Shown here: positions 11,286 to 21,607 of the stretch, piece by piece | Layout of the letters: each line of letters starts with the position of its first letter | Numbering within the stretch: the first letter of the stretch is position 1 | NCBI GenBank assembly: GCA_025331445.1 | Contig: JAIWNE010000131.1 | Coordinates: forward strand, 27,556-91,555 | Origin: Blakeslea trispora | Taxonomy: Eukaryota; Mucoromycota; Mucoromycetes; Mucorales; Choanephoraceae | Direction: 5' to 3' | DNA: 64,000 bases | Program-made: the position numbers and the translations under genes | The notes under the pieces: generated by a model | The model's database searches: none | Told to the model about the DNA's origin: nothing | The model's input: only the letters and a program-made list of their open reading frames with translations

Positions 11286-11785
11286 ATTTAATATTCTTCT
11301 TCATTTAGACATCAACATATGTATATATATTAGTATGACCACCTTATTTCATCTTTTTTTTTCATTTATTCAAACTAACAATAAAAGAGTGTACGAACTT
11401 ATGTAATTCAATTTTTTTATTGTTTGAACAAAGTTTACGTGAAAAAAAAGGGGAAATAAAATTCATTTTAACTTGAAACACGTTGTAGGATTATTTGGTG
11501 GGGAAAAAGAAAGAGAAGGAGATTTAATTTTTCACCAGTCAATCCAACTTACCCCAGTGCGAAAATCCACCCTTGTTGAGTTCAAGACCCGAAAGTGCCA
11601 GTTTATTAAATAAATAAAACAAATTCAATCTTATTTTTTCTTCTTCTTTAGAATTTTATATTATTCAAAAAGGTAAAGAAGGAATTTTAGTTTGTTGTCA
11701 AAAAGAGAGAAAAAGTAACTTATCCTGTTTCTTTTCTTTTTTTGTTTTTTTTTTATTGTTCTTGTATCACTTTTTTGATTTAAAG
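11286..11785. other. intergenic, VDAC promoter
   Basis: AT-rich spacer. The last 120 bp before the VDAC ATG are strongly T-rich (CTTTTTT and TTCTTTT tracts), as is common in fungal promoters; no clear TATA box. Confidence 0.4.
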
Positions 11786-12934
11786 ATGTCTGTTCCTGGT
11801 AAGTTTTTATTATTATTTCAAGAAATCGCGTCAAACTGACACTTTATTGCTAGTTGCTTTCAACGATATTGGTAAGTCTGCCAAGGATCTCTTGTCCAAG
11901 GACTACCCTGTTGGTGGTGTTAAGCTTGAAGTCAAGACCACTGCCCCTAACGGTGTTGTAAGTATCTTGTCTAAAGGAATGAGAGAGAGAATGCCCTCTT
12001 ATTAAATAATTGGAAAATAGACCTTCAAGGTAAACGGTCAACGTGATAACAAGACTGGTATCATTGTTGGTGACCTCGAAACCAAGTACTCTGACAAGAA
12101 GAACGGTCTTACCTTCACTGAAGCCTGGACTACCTCTAACCACCTTAACGGCAAGATCGAACTTGAAAACAACCTTGCCAGTAAGTTAGTTATCATCGAT
12201 TGATTTCATCTGTTCTCATTCTTCTTAAAAGAGGGTCTTAAGCTCGAACTCTTGACTTCTCTCCTTCCTTCTGTTAACGAAAAGGCTGCCAAGATCAACG
12301 CTACCTACAAGAAGCCCAACGTTCACACCGTTGCTACTCTTGATGTCTTCAAGACCAACTTCTCTGTTAACTCTGTCTTTGGTCAACAAGGTTTCCTCGT
12401 TGGTGGTGAAGTTGCCTACAACGTTTTGGATGGCAAGGTAAAAAAAAAAGAGAGAGAGAGAAAAGAAAAAAAAAAAGATATTAAAACAGGTCTTCTAGAT
12501 CGGTCGTTACAACGCTGCTATCGGTTACACTGCTGCTGAATACGGTGTTGCTGTTCACGCTACCAACAACTTGAGCAACTATGCTGCTTCTTACTACCAC
12601 CGTGTCAACAGAGATCTTGAAGCTTCCGGTAAGGCCTCTTGGGACTCTAAGGGTTCCAACGCTGTTGCCCTTGAAGTTGGTGCCAAGCTCCAATTGGATC
12701 CCTCTGCCTTTGTCAAGGCCAAGATCTCCAACGCTGGTGTCCTCGGTCTTGCGTAAGTGAAATGATAAAACATAGAGAGTACTTTTTTCTTATTTTTTTT
12801 TCTTTCTTTCTTTCTATAGTTACACTCAAGCTCTCCGTCCTGGTGTTAAGGTCAACCTCGGTGCTTCCGTTGATACTACCCGTCTTAACGAAAACGCTCA
12901 CAAGCTTGGTCTCTCTTTCACATTGGAAAACTAA
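11786..12934 (+). CDS. POR1: mitochondrial outer-membrane porin (VDAC)
   Basis: Voltage-dependent anion channel carrying metabolites and ADP/ATP across the mitochondrial outer membrane. Six exons: 11786-11798 (13 nt), 11854-11957, 12021-12180, 12232-12437, 12499-12752, 12820-12934; 283 aa, the standard VDAC length. The N-terminal helix region (MSVPVAFNDIGKSAKDLLSK), the alternating polar/apolar strands and the C-terminal HKLGLSFTLE match eukaryotic porins. Codon use is strongly biased to C- or G-ending codons (AAG, GTC, CTT/CTC), unlike most neighbours, suggesting high expression. Exon 4 could begin at 12232 only; the alternative AG two bases later breaks the frame. Confidence 0.95.
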
Positions 12935-13214
12935 ATGGATCCTAGATTCTAATCTCTCTTCTTTTTTATACATTTATATACATTCATACATTCAGTTCCC
13001 TCTCTTTTTTTTTCTATATACATATAAAAAAAAATAATAGTGGGTAAACTCACTTTAGTTTTTTGTCTTTAAGAAAATAAATAACAGTTATTTATTCACA
13101 AGAGAAGTTTTACACACACACACACAATATCCAACTTTATTGTGTTGTATGGTTAAAATAATAAAACAATGAATTTTTTCTATGATTAAAATTATATATT
13201 AAGAGAGAGAGAGA
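12935..13214. other. convergent intergenic spacer
   Basis: 3' flanks of VDAC and of the minus-strand FAR1-like gene. It holds several AATAAA-like signals and a short (CA)n run near 13113-13127. Confidence 0.5.
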
Positions 13215-13991
13215 TTAATGAGGATAAAGACCACCTTGCTTATATTTATGTTCAACCCAAGCCTCGAGTTCCTTAAGACTGTTGATGTCATTTGAAGATT
13301 TAATATAGTGTTCGATCTGATAGAGTGCTAGACAGAGTCGTTGATCCATCAAATCAGTTGTCTTGGGAACATGAAGTGTATGATGAGAGGATGCTTGATG
13401 AGCTATCGTGGCTGCTAATGTTGTTTGATGATGAGAGGAAGTTAAGAGTGATGTTGATGATGCTATTGTGGTAGGAGGAAGTGGTAGTGAAGAAGGAGAT
13501 GCAGAAGAAGAAGTATTGGATGTAGTTGAAGAATGCGTAGAAGATGAAACAGGTGCTGAGGCATGATGATCCAGTTTCTCTTTATGAAATACAAACATCT
13601 GGTTAGTTTCGGGTTCCTCCTCTAGCTTGATGGAATCCTTGGTGTCATGATTATGTTCATTCTTGGGTGGTCGAACACACCATTTACCAGCGTGTTCACT
13701 GATACGTATGGAATATTTACAGCCGACCTTGAGACTATCTCGCTTTTTTGGTTTTATGGAAGGTTGCCTTGTTGCTCGGTAATGACCTCCCTGTACACAG
13801 TTGAGCATCACATTACGACCTCCTTTTGTTGCATTTAACTGAGAAGAACGCCTGCTGAGACAATAACCTTCTGACTTGGCTAACATTTTAGCATATTCTT
13901 CAGCTTCGTCTAGGGTATCGAATTGCGCTAATGAAGGCTTATTGTATCGAGTGGTGGTGGGTTTGGTGGCATTAAAAGAAAACATGGACAT
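13215..13991 (-). CDS. FAR1-type DNA-binding domain protein
   Basis: Single exon, 258 aa. Residues about 19-115 look like an FAR1/WRKY-GCM1 zinc domain: a helix (FDTLDEAEEYAKMLAKSEG), an Arg/Ser-rich strand, Cys in NCVQGG and VGCKYSIRI, then KWCVRPPKNEHNHD with the paired His. This fold is the DNA-binding part of Mutator-like transposases and of the regulators derived from them. No transposase core follows; the middle (about 145-210) is Ser/Thr-rich and disordered, and the last 45 residues (QRLCLALYQIEHYIKSS...LEAWVEHKYKQGG) look helical. It is probably a nuclear regulator. The targets are unknown. Confidence 0.7.
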   Translation of the reverse strand: MSMFSFNATKPTTTRYNKPSLAQFDTLDEAEEYAKMLAKSEGYCLSRRSSQLNATKGGRNVMLNCVQGGHYRATRQPSIKPKKRDSLKVGCKYSIRISEHAGKWCVRPPKNEHNHDTKDSIKLEEEPETNQMFVFHKEKLDHHASAPVSSSTHSSTTSNTSSSASPSSLPLPPTTIASSTSLLTSSHHQTTLAATIAHQASSHHTLHVPKTTDLMDQRLCLALYQIEHYIKSSNDINSLKELEAWVEHKYKQGGLYPH

Positions 13992-14444
13992 TAAATTCCC
14001 CCTTTCTCTCTTTTCTTAATAGTATGCATCAAGCTTTAAGGCTAAAAGAGAGAAAAGAAAAAAGAAAAAAAAAAAAAAAAAGACCAATCCCGAAGAATAA
14101 AGGTCTCAAAGAATATTTCAAACACCGGGCCAATCAATTCTTCTTCGTCTTGTATGGCGGCTAGTAAAAAAGGTTCAATGCACTTTAGGATAGCTCATAC
14201 AAAGTAAATGACTTGAGCAAATGATAAATGAATCATCAAAGTGTGATTTAAACCAAGTTCATTATTGGATCATACAGAACAGTAAAAGAAAAACAAAAAA
14301 AGTCCTTTCTATTCAAGATAAAATTTAGCCCTTTTATATTTCATTTAAAAAAGACAGTCATACTACCACATTCGAAATATAAAAAAAAATTGGCCCTTTT
14401 TTCTCTCTTTTTTTTTTTTTTTGGTTCAAACTCGAAACGACATT
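13992..14444. other. divergent intergenic region
   Basis: Shared upstream region of the FAR1-like gene (minus) and FCF1 (plus). It contains long A runs near 14060-14082 and T runs near 14411-14422; no clear TATA box. Confidence 0.4.
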
Positions 14445-15328
14445 ATGGTAATCACTCATAAAAGAAAAAAGCATCACATTACCACTGTTCTTGACACTGA
14501 CTTTGTTTTTAGGGTAAAGCAAGAACAACAAGAAAATTTGCTCAAGTAAAGCGTATGATCAGTACAAATGACACTCGATTGTAAGTTTGACATGAGATCA
14601 TATTCTTTGGTAACTCACCACTCTAATTTTCAATAAAACTAGAAAGGAAAACAAAGAAAAGCAAAAGAAGAAGGAACAAGAAAAGGACCAAAAAGCTGTT
14701 CGTCATGTGTAAGTCAAGAAAGAAAGACAGGCCTTGACATAAACTCATGTTTTCTTTCCTAGTCCTCAAGTGGCTTCTTCCATGTTCTTTCAATACAATT
14801 CTGCTCTTGGACCACCTTATCATGTCTTGGTCGATACTAACTTTATCAATTTCTCTATTCAGAACAAGCTTGAATTAGTCAAGTCTATGATGGACTGTCT
14901 TTATGCTAAATGTAAGTCGATTTGGTACTCTGTCTAGTATACAAATCTGATTATTCTATCTTTAGCTGTTCCTTGTATTACAGACTGTGTATTGGCAGAA
15001 TTGGAAAAATTGGGTCCTAAATACCGTATTGCATTAAGGTAAAATAATTGAGTTTTTTTTTCTTGTTGTTTATGGTGTATTCATTCCCTTTCTCCTTAGA
15101 ATTGCTCGTGATCCTCGTTTTGAACGTCTTCCTTGTTCTCACAAAGGTACTTATGCTGATGATTGCTTAGTGAACCGAGTGATGCAACACAAGTGTTATA
15201 TTGTGGCTACTTGTGATCGTGATTTAAAGCGTCGTATTCGTAAGATTCCCGGTATTCCCATCATGTATATTGCTAATCACAAGTATACAATTGAAAGATT
15301 ACCTGAATTAGGTATCAATGCTAAATAA
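14445..15328 (+). CDS. FCF1: rRNA-processing endonuclease FCF1/UTP24
   Basis: PIN-domain nuclease of the SSU processome that cuts pre-18S rRNA at early sites. Six exons: 14445-14447 (the ATG alone), 14513-14580, 14643-14708, 14763-14911, 14966-15038, 15100-15328; 195 aa, close to known homologues (about 190-198). The first three bases are followed at once by GTAATC, and splicing to 14513 gives [16 protein letters not shown], the expected N-terminus. PIN acidic residues are seen in [23 protein letters not shown] and [13 protein letters not shown]. It lies 153 bp upstream of the next gene on the same strand. Confidence 0.94.
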
Positions 15329-15481
15329 GCCTTTATTATTACTATTCTTCTTTTTTTGTATATAAATAATTTCTCTTTTTAAAAAAAATAATAAAAAGGT
15401 GTAACTGGCATTAAAATCAAACTCTTTTTTTCTTTCTTTTTTTTTCTCTGTTTTTCTTTTTGTTTGTTTATTCTAGTATCA

Positions 15482-16452
15482 ATGTCTAATCCTACAGCTA
15501 TGATTTTTGGCGCCACAGGTAATAAAAAAAAAAAGAAAAAGCATGGATTGTCTTTTTCATTCGATTGATGTTGTCCTTAGGCGCTGTTGGTAAGGAACTT
15601 TTGAAAGAACTTTTAACTACTGGAAAATACGACAAGGTAGTTTCTGTTGGTAGAAGAACAGTCGAACTTGACTCTACAATTCCTCAAGATAAATTGGTAA
15701 GACATAAAGCAAAGAACAATAAGGATTGTTTCTTATCACTTGTCTGTATTTCAGGAACAAAAAGTAGTGGATTTCGAACATTTGGAAAAGGATCGAGCTG
15801 TCTTTAAAGGCGTTTCGTAAGTAGTTATATCGAATTTGAATGATGGATATCTAATGTTTAAAAATAATAAAGTGATGTGTACTGTTGCCTAGGTACCACG
15901 CGTGCAGCTGCTGGTAGTGCTGATAATTTTGTCAAGATTGATCAGACTTATGTCTTGAAGTCTGCTAAATTGGTTGCTGAAGAAAACAAGACTTCAGATG
16001 ATACTTTAGCTCCTGTTCATTTCCTCTACTGTTCTTCTGGTGTAAGCCTCATTAAAAAAAGAAGTGTCAAATAACCTAGAAAACTCATTTCATTTTTGAG
16101 ATAGGGTGCTAACAAGGACTCCATGTTCCTCTATATCAAGACAAAAGGAGAGACAGAAGAAGCATTAAAGGAAACTGGTTTCAAAAAGGTATCCATCTTT
16201 CAACCTGGGTTATTAGAGGTAGTTGAACCTCGCCCTACTACAAGATGGGGTGAACGTATTGCCTCTATCATTCTTCCTCCTATCGATCGTCTGTTCAATC
16301 TACACAGTGTCATCTCTGTCACCCGGGTTGCACAAGCCATGCATCGAGTAGCTGAAAACCAAGAGATCAAGGCAAAAAGTACCAAGCAGTCTGTCATTGG
16401 CTCTCTTGTCTCTGTCTTTTCCAATTCAGACATTGAAGAGATTACTCAATAA
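15482..16452 (+). CDS. HTATIP2/TIP30-like NAD(P)-binding protein
   Basis: Short-chain dehydrogenase-like protein of the atypical SDR group that includes animal HTATIP2 and yeast Fmp52. Five exons: 15482-15518, 15581-15696, 15755-15816, 15873-16041, 16105-16452; 243 aa. The N-terminus IFGATGAVGKELLKELL is the Rossmann glycine motif (split by intron 1). DVYCCLGTTRAAAGSADNFVKID and the HFLYCSSGGANKDSMFLYIKTKGETEE block (catalytic Tyr and Lys region) are family hallmarks. The substrate is unknown; Fmp52 is mitochondrial outer-membrane or ER associated, but no targeting signal is obvious here. It ends only 52 bp before the SRP14 ATG. Confidence 0.85.
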
Positions 16453-16504
16453 ATTTAATCATTTTATTTTTTTATATTTTACTCTTTTTTTTTATTATTA
16501 ACAA

Positions 16505-17054
16505 ATGAAAGATTTGGATCCTCTTACAGTAAGCAAACAGAGCTTGTTTTTTTTTGTTTCTCGATTATTTTTTTTTATTGATCCATGGTGTTAGTTTACA
16601 GTTGAACTTGGTCAGTTTTATGAAAAGTCCAAAACAGCAGGCACTGTTGCAGTGACAATGAAAAGAAGTAAAAGAAAGTGTCTTTTAAAAAAAGGAAAGA
16701 GAAGCTAAACTTTGTCTTGTTTAGTGACTGAGACACGTCTTCTAAAGGCATCTAAAGTCAAAAAGGAAATGCCTAAAGGAGGTGCAGCAGTGATTGAAAA
16801 CAAAGATGAGACTCAATACCCTTGCCTTGTCCGTGCCGTTTATAGAAAGAACAAGATCAGCACTATTGTAAACTAGCATGCAACAGAACAGATAAGCACC
16901 TTACTCATACCTCTCCTTCTTTTTTTTTTCTTATTAGATTGCACCTGAAGATTTCGATCGATTCCAAAATGCATACAGCACCATCATTAGAGCTTATATG
17001 GACACACTAAAGAAAAAGGATCGTTCCAAGAAAGTAAAGAAGGCCAGCAAATAG
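16505..17054 (+). CDS. SRP14: signal recognition particle 14 kDa subunit
   Basis: Part of the SRP Alu domain that slows elongation while ribosomes are targeted to the ER. Four exons: 16505-16528, 16595-16667, 16725-16867, 16938-17054; 118 aa, compact for the family. The order is FTVELGQFYEKSKTAGTVAVTMKR, an MTETRLLKASK loop, PCLVRAVYRKNKISTI and the C-terminal helix FDRFQNAYSTIIRAYMDTLKK, ending in a basic KKVKKASK tail. The short spacing from the upstream gene leaves little room for a promoter, so it may lie in the HTATIP2-like 3' region. Confidence 0.9.
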
Positions 17055-17544
17055 TTCTTTTTACCTGTATTCTATATATATGTGTGTATACATTAAATAA
17101 CTTGTACTTGTAAAAAAGAAGTATGACTCAAGTAGATGAGTTTGGGAAAGTGTTGTTCAAGCGCGTAAGGAATTAAAAAAAAAAAGCGTACCTTTTTCAT
17201 AATGTCTTGAATGTTACATGTCAACATTTAATTTTTTTTTTGTATGTGTGTAATAGTGTAGTAGTTGACAACTTTTTTTTTATAGAGTATAGTTTTCTTT
17301 ATGATCTATCAATACAATAGCTTACAGTAAAATAGTACTTTATTTAATTACTGAATCTACATGGATTTATTTGAGCTTATGATTACTTTAATTCATCATG
17401 ACAACTTTTTTTCTTTCTTTACAAAACTGGTTTCATACAAGCAATTTATCATCTTATTTTTTTTTTTATGTGATAGATAAAAAAGCTCATAAATGAGGTC
17501 AATGGTTTCTTTCTCTCTCTCTTTTCTTTACTTGCAAACGAAAT
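17055..17544. other. intergenic spacer
   Basis: AT-rich, with several T9-T10 runs; a CT-rich tract (17510-17530) precedes the next ATG. Confidence 0.4.
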
Positions 17545-18597
17545 ATGGATTCAGACAACTCTAATCATTCCTCTTCTTCTGATGAAGATAATGCTGAAAT
17601 GGAGTCAATCAGTTCTAATGAAGGTGTCTATATCAAGAAACCACAAGAGCCTACGGAAGAGCCAACTGGACAGAAAGACAAGAAGCCTGAAAAAAAGAAC
17701 AATCCAGTCGACAAGAGTAAAGATCGCTTTCCCATCCTTGAACACAAACACCTATTGAATCACTATTTGGATGCCATGATGAATGCTGCTGTATCCATCT
17801 GCAAGAAGCAACAAGACCATTTCGCTCAACGTTGTGAGTTTGTACTTGATGAATTCGAAATCAACGATCAATTCTATCGTCATTTAATGAGCATCAGAGG
17901 AACTTGTCTGCTTCATATGGCATCGTTCAAGTCGTTCCAAAGGGACCTCTACCAGATTCGACATGCAGATTTATTAAGAAATGAAGGTGCTCCAAAAAAC
18001 CCCATCATAGTAGGAGCTAAACTCTTGCTTACCATCAAAGCCCTTGAACCATCCTCCTACAAATTACCAGAACTCAATCAGATGCCCAAACAATACGATT
18101 TCATCATCCAACGCTTCAAGCAAAGAAAGATTGTCCATGAAAAAGAAGCTCTCTCGAATACGTTATTCACCATGGCCACTCAGTTGGCTTTGATGGGTCT
18201 CTTGTGGTCATGGATAGGCATCTCTTCTGTGTGGGTCGCCGCCTATCTGCTGGCTTTGTTCTTGGTGGGCTATACTGTATTTGGGACTGTGCGTTATCTG
18301 ATGAATAGGGATACATCTGTCCAGGCAGCTGAATCGATCAAGAACCAACTGGAGGATTTGCAGGTGGCAACCCATGATCTAAACAATTGGCTGGTAGATG
18401 AAGTAGACAGATTTGTAAAGACGCAAACAAGCACTTTGTTTGTGTATCAGTGGGATTCCAAGGGTGAAGATCTCTCCAATGTGGGTGTTGAAACAGATGG
18501 ATCTATTGCTCATACAGAAGCCATCATTGCTGCTTATGATGCCATCCTTTGTCGTGCCGTTAGCTTGTTGGAAAATATGCAGATAGCGTCTCTGTAA
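17545..18597 (+). CDS. predicted two-TM membrane protein, unknown function
   Basis: Single exon, 350 aa, no recognised family. Residues 1-60 are acidic, Ser-rich and Lys-rich (disordered). A helical region (about 65-200) includes HLLNHYLDAMMNAAVSICKKQ. Two adjacent hydrophobic segments follow at about 205-225 and 227-248, with almost no loop between them, suggesting a membrane hairpin with both ends cytosolic. The C-terminal 100 residues are helical and include NQLEDLQVATHDLNNWLVDEVDRFV. The continuous frame and sensible composition support a real gene; the shape recalls ER or organelle hairpin proteins, but no function is assigned. Confidence 0.75.
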   Translation: MDSDNSNHSSSSDEDNAEMESISSNEGVYIKKPQEPTEEPTGQKDKKPEKKNNPVDKSKDRFPILEHKHLLNHYLDAMMNAAVSICKKQQDHFAQRCEFVLDEFEINDQFYRHLMSIRGTCLLHMASFKSFQRDLYQIRHADLLRNEGAPKNPIIVGAKLLLTIKALEPSSYKLPELNQMPKQYDFIIQRFKQRKIVHEKEALSNTLFTMATQLALMGLLWSWIGISSVWVAAYLLALFLVGYTVFGTVRYLMNRDTSVQAAESIKNQLEDLQVATHDLNNWLVDEVDRFVKTQTSTLFVYQWDSKGEDLSNVGVETDGSIAHTEAIIAAYDAILCRAVSLLENMQIASL

Positions 18598-19331
18598 ATT
18601 CTATAGTCATTTCTAAATACATATAAAAAAAAAATTAAACAATTGGCTCTTAACAGATATAAAAATAGAAGAAGAAGGGGAGGGAGGGAATCGGATGGAA
18701 ACGGACAAACATGGTTATTTCTAAAATTAGTATTTTACCGTTATCCGATACACTATTGAAGAGTTTCGATTTAAGCATATAACGCAAATAAGTCAAAAGT
18801 TCAATAAAAAAAAAAAGGGGGGGGGAAATGACAACATGTTTTTAATTCAATTGAGGTTTTTTTTTTTTGTTTCAAAGAAAATTAGGCTTTAAATCATATC
18901 TAAGCTGTAAAGAAGGGGGATAGTAAATGAAAGCATTTAAGGTCCCTTTTAATGCCTTAAAAAAAACGCTTGACAAACAAATGCAATACTATAGAAACTA
19001 ATTTACTCTTCAACATTTCTTTTTTTTATTTATTTATTTAGCAGACAATCAAGGAGGATTCCTTTTTTGTGTCTAATAAGATAAAAGATCGCAAGGAGAA
19101 GAAAGTGTATGAGTTTGTCAATTTAAAAGTTAGGGGGAGATCATGAAAGAAAGAAAAAAACGATATTTTTTTTTATTAAAGTACATTACAAAAAAAGAGA
19201 GGTATATTGAAGCTATAAAAAAAAAGAAACAGATATTATAGATGACAAAAAAAGACAAGCATTATGTCAGTGACAAAAAAGGGGGGGGAAAGGAAATAAA
19301 TATGAAAGATGATTGTACAATAGAGTATTTT
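18598..19331. other. convergent intergenic spacer
   Basis: 3' flanks of the two-TM gene and the Sel1 gene. AT-rich with A10-11 and G7-8 homopolymers; no gene seen. Confidence 0.5.
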
Positions 19332-21285
19332 CTATGCGGCCGGCGCACTAAAACCACTGATGAAACCTGAGCAAGTCAAATCATCTTCATGAATAGAAGT
19401 AACAGAACCAGGTGAAATCAAACATACTCTAGCCAACAAACGTCTTAATCTTTCATGTGAACTACGACAGCCAGCTAAGAGGGAAATAACAAATAATTAG
19501 ATTCATCCTATATACAAAAAAAAAAAGAAAAACTTTACCCATTGCAGCACGTTCAAACCAAACTGTTGCTTGACGAAGATCAACATCGACACCTAATCCC
19601 TTTTCATAACAATTGGCTAAATGGTATTGTGCAGCAACATGATCTTGTTCAGCAGCACGCATAAACATATCAAACGCTACTTCCAAATCCTTCTCAACAC
19701 CAAGTCCAGTCTGAACATGCACACCCAACTTGTCTAATGCGCGTGCATGATTCTGACTAGCAGCCTGACGATACCAAAAGACAGCCTTTGTGTTATCCTG
19801 TTGAACACCTATACTATTTGCATAACAGAATCCAAGGTTACACTGGGCCCAAGGATTGTTTTGACGTGCCGATTTGTGATACCAATAGACAGCTCTGGCT
19901 GCATCTTTCTTGACGCCCAATCCTTCCTCAAAGCAAAAACCAAGTGAGTTTTGAGCTAGTGCGTTTCCTTGTTCAGCACTCTGACGGAACCATTTGACTG
20001 CCTCACGTTCATTCTTTGGTACACCAATACCGTTACGATAACAATAACCCAGGGAAAGCTGAGCAGGTGCATGATTCTCTTCGGCACTCAAGAAATACCA
20101 AAAGACAGCCTCTTGTTCATTCACATCCACACCAATGCCATTTTGGTAACAATAACCCAAGGAATGATAAGCAAAGATATTGCCTCTCTCGGCTGATCTC
20201 CTGTACCATTTGACGGCCTCTGCCTCATTCTTGTCAACACCAATACCATTTTGATAACAAAAGCCAAGGTTGTGTTGAGCTCGAGCATGTCCCTGAGTAG
20301 CTGCTCTCTTGTACCATCTGGCACCTTCCATATCATCTTTCCCGACACCAATACCATTTTGATAACAATAGCCCAGGTTGCACTCAGCCCAAGGGTATCC
20401 CTGATGAGCTGATTTCTTGTACCAATAGGTAGCCTTTTCGAAATCTTGAGAGACACCAATACCATCTTCGTAACAGTAACCTAACGAGTTTTGGGCAAAA
20501 GCGTTTCCTTGTTCAGCTGAGAGAAGGTACCACTTGACAGCCTCATCCACGTCTCGTTCAACTCCGATCCCATCTTCATAACAATAACCGACATTATAAA
20601 TAGCTACTGTCTCACCTTGTGCAGCTGCCAATCGGTACCAATGCATCGCAATCTGTTCATCCTTCTCCACACCAAACCCTTCACCATAACAGTAGCCCAG
20701 AATACCTTGTCCACGGGGGTTGCCCTGTTCGGCACTTGCCTTGTACCAGCGAAAAGCAGCCTGTTCATCTTTCTCCATACCGACACCATCATGATAACAG
20801 ACACCCAAGGCGTATTGAGCACAGGCGTCCTGATCTTTAGTGGCTGCCTCCACAATCCAATCGACTGCATGAGGTGTCTGCTTTACTTTCTCTGCCCACA
20901 TCTCTGCCTCTACACGATCGATTCTGACATTAGGTCTGCCGTATTTCCTTAAAAAGGCAAGGCGAGCCATAGAGAGGCCATCATTTGATCTCTGTGCAGC
21001 TGATAGATAATACTTTTCGGCTTGACAAAAATCTTTTGGAACACCCAAGCCAAATTCATAACAAAAGCCAATGGTACCTTCTGCTTTACTATGAGAAAAT
21101 GAAGTCAAAGCTTTTCTATAACAGTAGACGGCAGTGATAGGATCCATTGTATAGCCGTGTCTGCCGAACAAATAGTTGTTGGCTTTATCAAAATAATAGT
21201 CTCCATCTTCTGTTGAATTGCTGCTGTTTAACTTTAGAAGCGCTTGTTTTGATTTACTGAATATGTTTGATAAAGAGGTTGTCAT
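19332..21285 (-). CDS. Sel1-repeat protein
   Basis: Two exons on the minus strand, 21285-19539 and 19474-19332, giving 629 aa. After about 20 residues it is almost entirely Sel1-like repeats, about 14 in all. Twelve lie in register from about residue 150, each 36 aa with the pattern A..LGYCY.NGIGV.KD...AV.WY..SA.QG. Sel1 proteins are solenoid scaffolds; fungal relatives include the chitin-synthase activator Chs4/Skt5 and ER-associated degradation adaptors. No signal peptide, TM segment or C-terminal CaaX box is seen (it ends FSAPAA), so neither role is assigned. The first exon alone would read on into intron sequence and stop; splicing GCAATGG|GTAAAG to CTTAG|CTGGC closes the frame. Confidence 0.85.
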
Positions 21286-21607
21286 GGCAACTTTTCTTTT
21301 TCTTTTAAAGAAGTTTGTAATTTTGAAAAAAAAGAAAAGAAAAAATATATATATGAAAAAGAAATATTAATAAAAAAAATAGGTACCGTTTTTATTATAT
21401 AAAAAAAAGGGGGAAAATATCAAAAAAGGTTGGTTCAGATTTAGAGTGACACAAAACGGATTTTCTATATTTTTTTTTTTTTTTATTCCTCCACCTATTA
21501 GTTCCTCCTTTATTTTTTTTTTTTTTTTTGTATCTCCCTTTTGTTTAGTCTCTGTTTTTCTTTTTCCTTTTTGTTCCCTTAAATACTCTACTCTCCTTGT
21601 TATTTCC
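21286..21607. promoter_or_regulatory. divergent promoter region
   Basis: A 322-bp spacer between the Sel1 gene (minus) and the UPF0739-like gene (plus). It has a TATATATAT run at 21343-21352, about 60 bp from the Sel1 ATG, and T14-T17 tracts at 21468-21532 toward the plus-strand gene. Core elements are inferred from position only. Confidence 0.4.

Noticed and set aside
13647..13838. Plus-strand frame inside the FAR1-like gene
   Set aside because: Antisense shadow of a coding exon with no features of its own.
19747..20952. Several plus-strand and minus-strand frames inside the Sel1 gene
   Set aside because: The repeats of the gene produce regular open stretches in other frames; they carry no independent signal.
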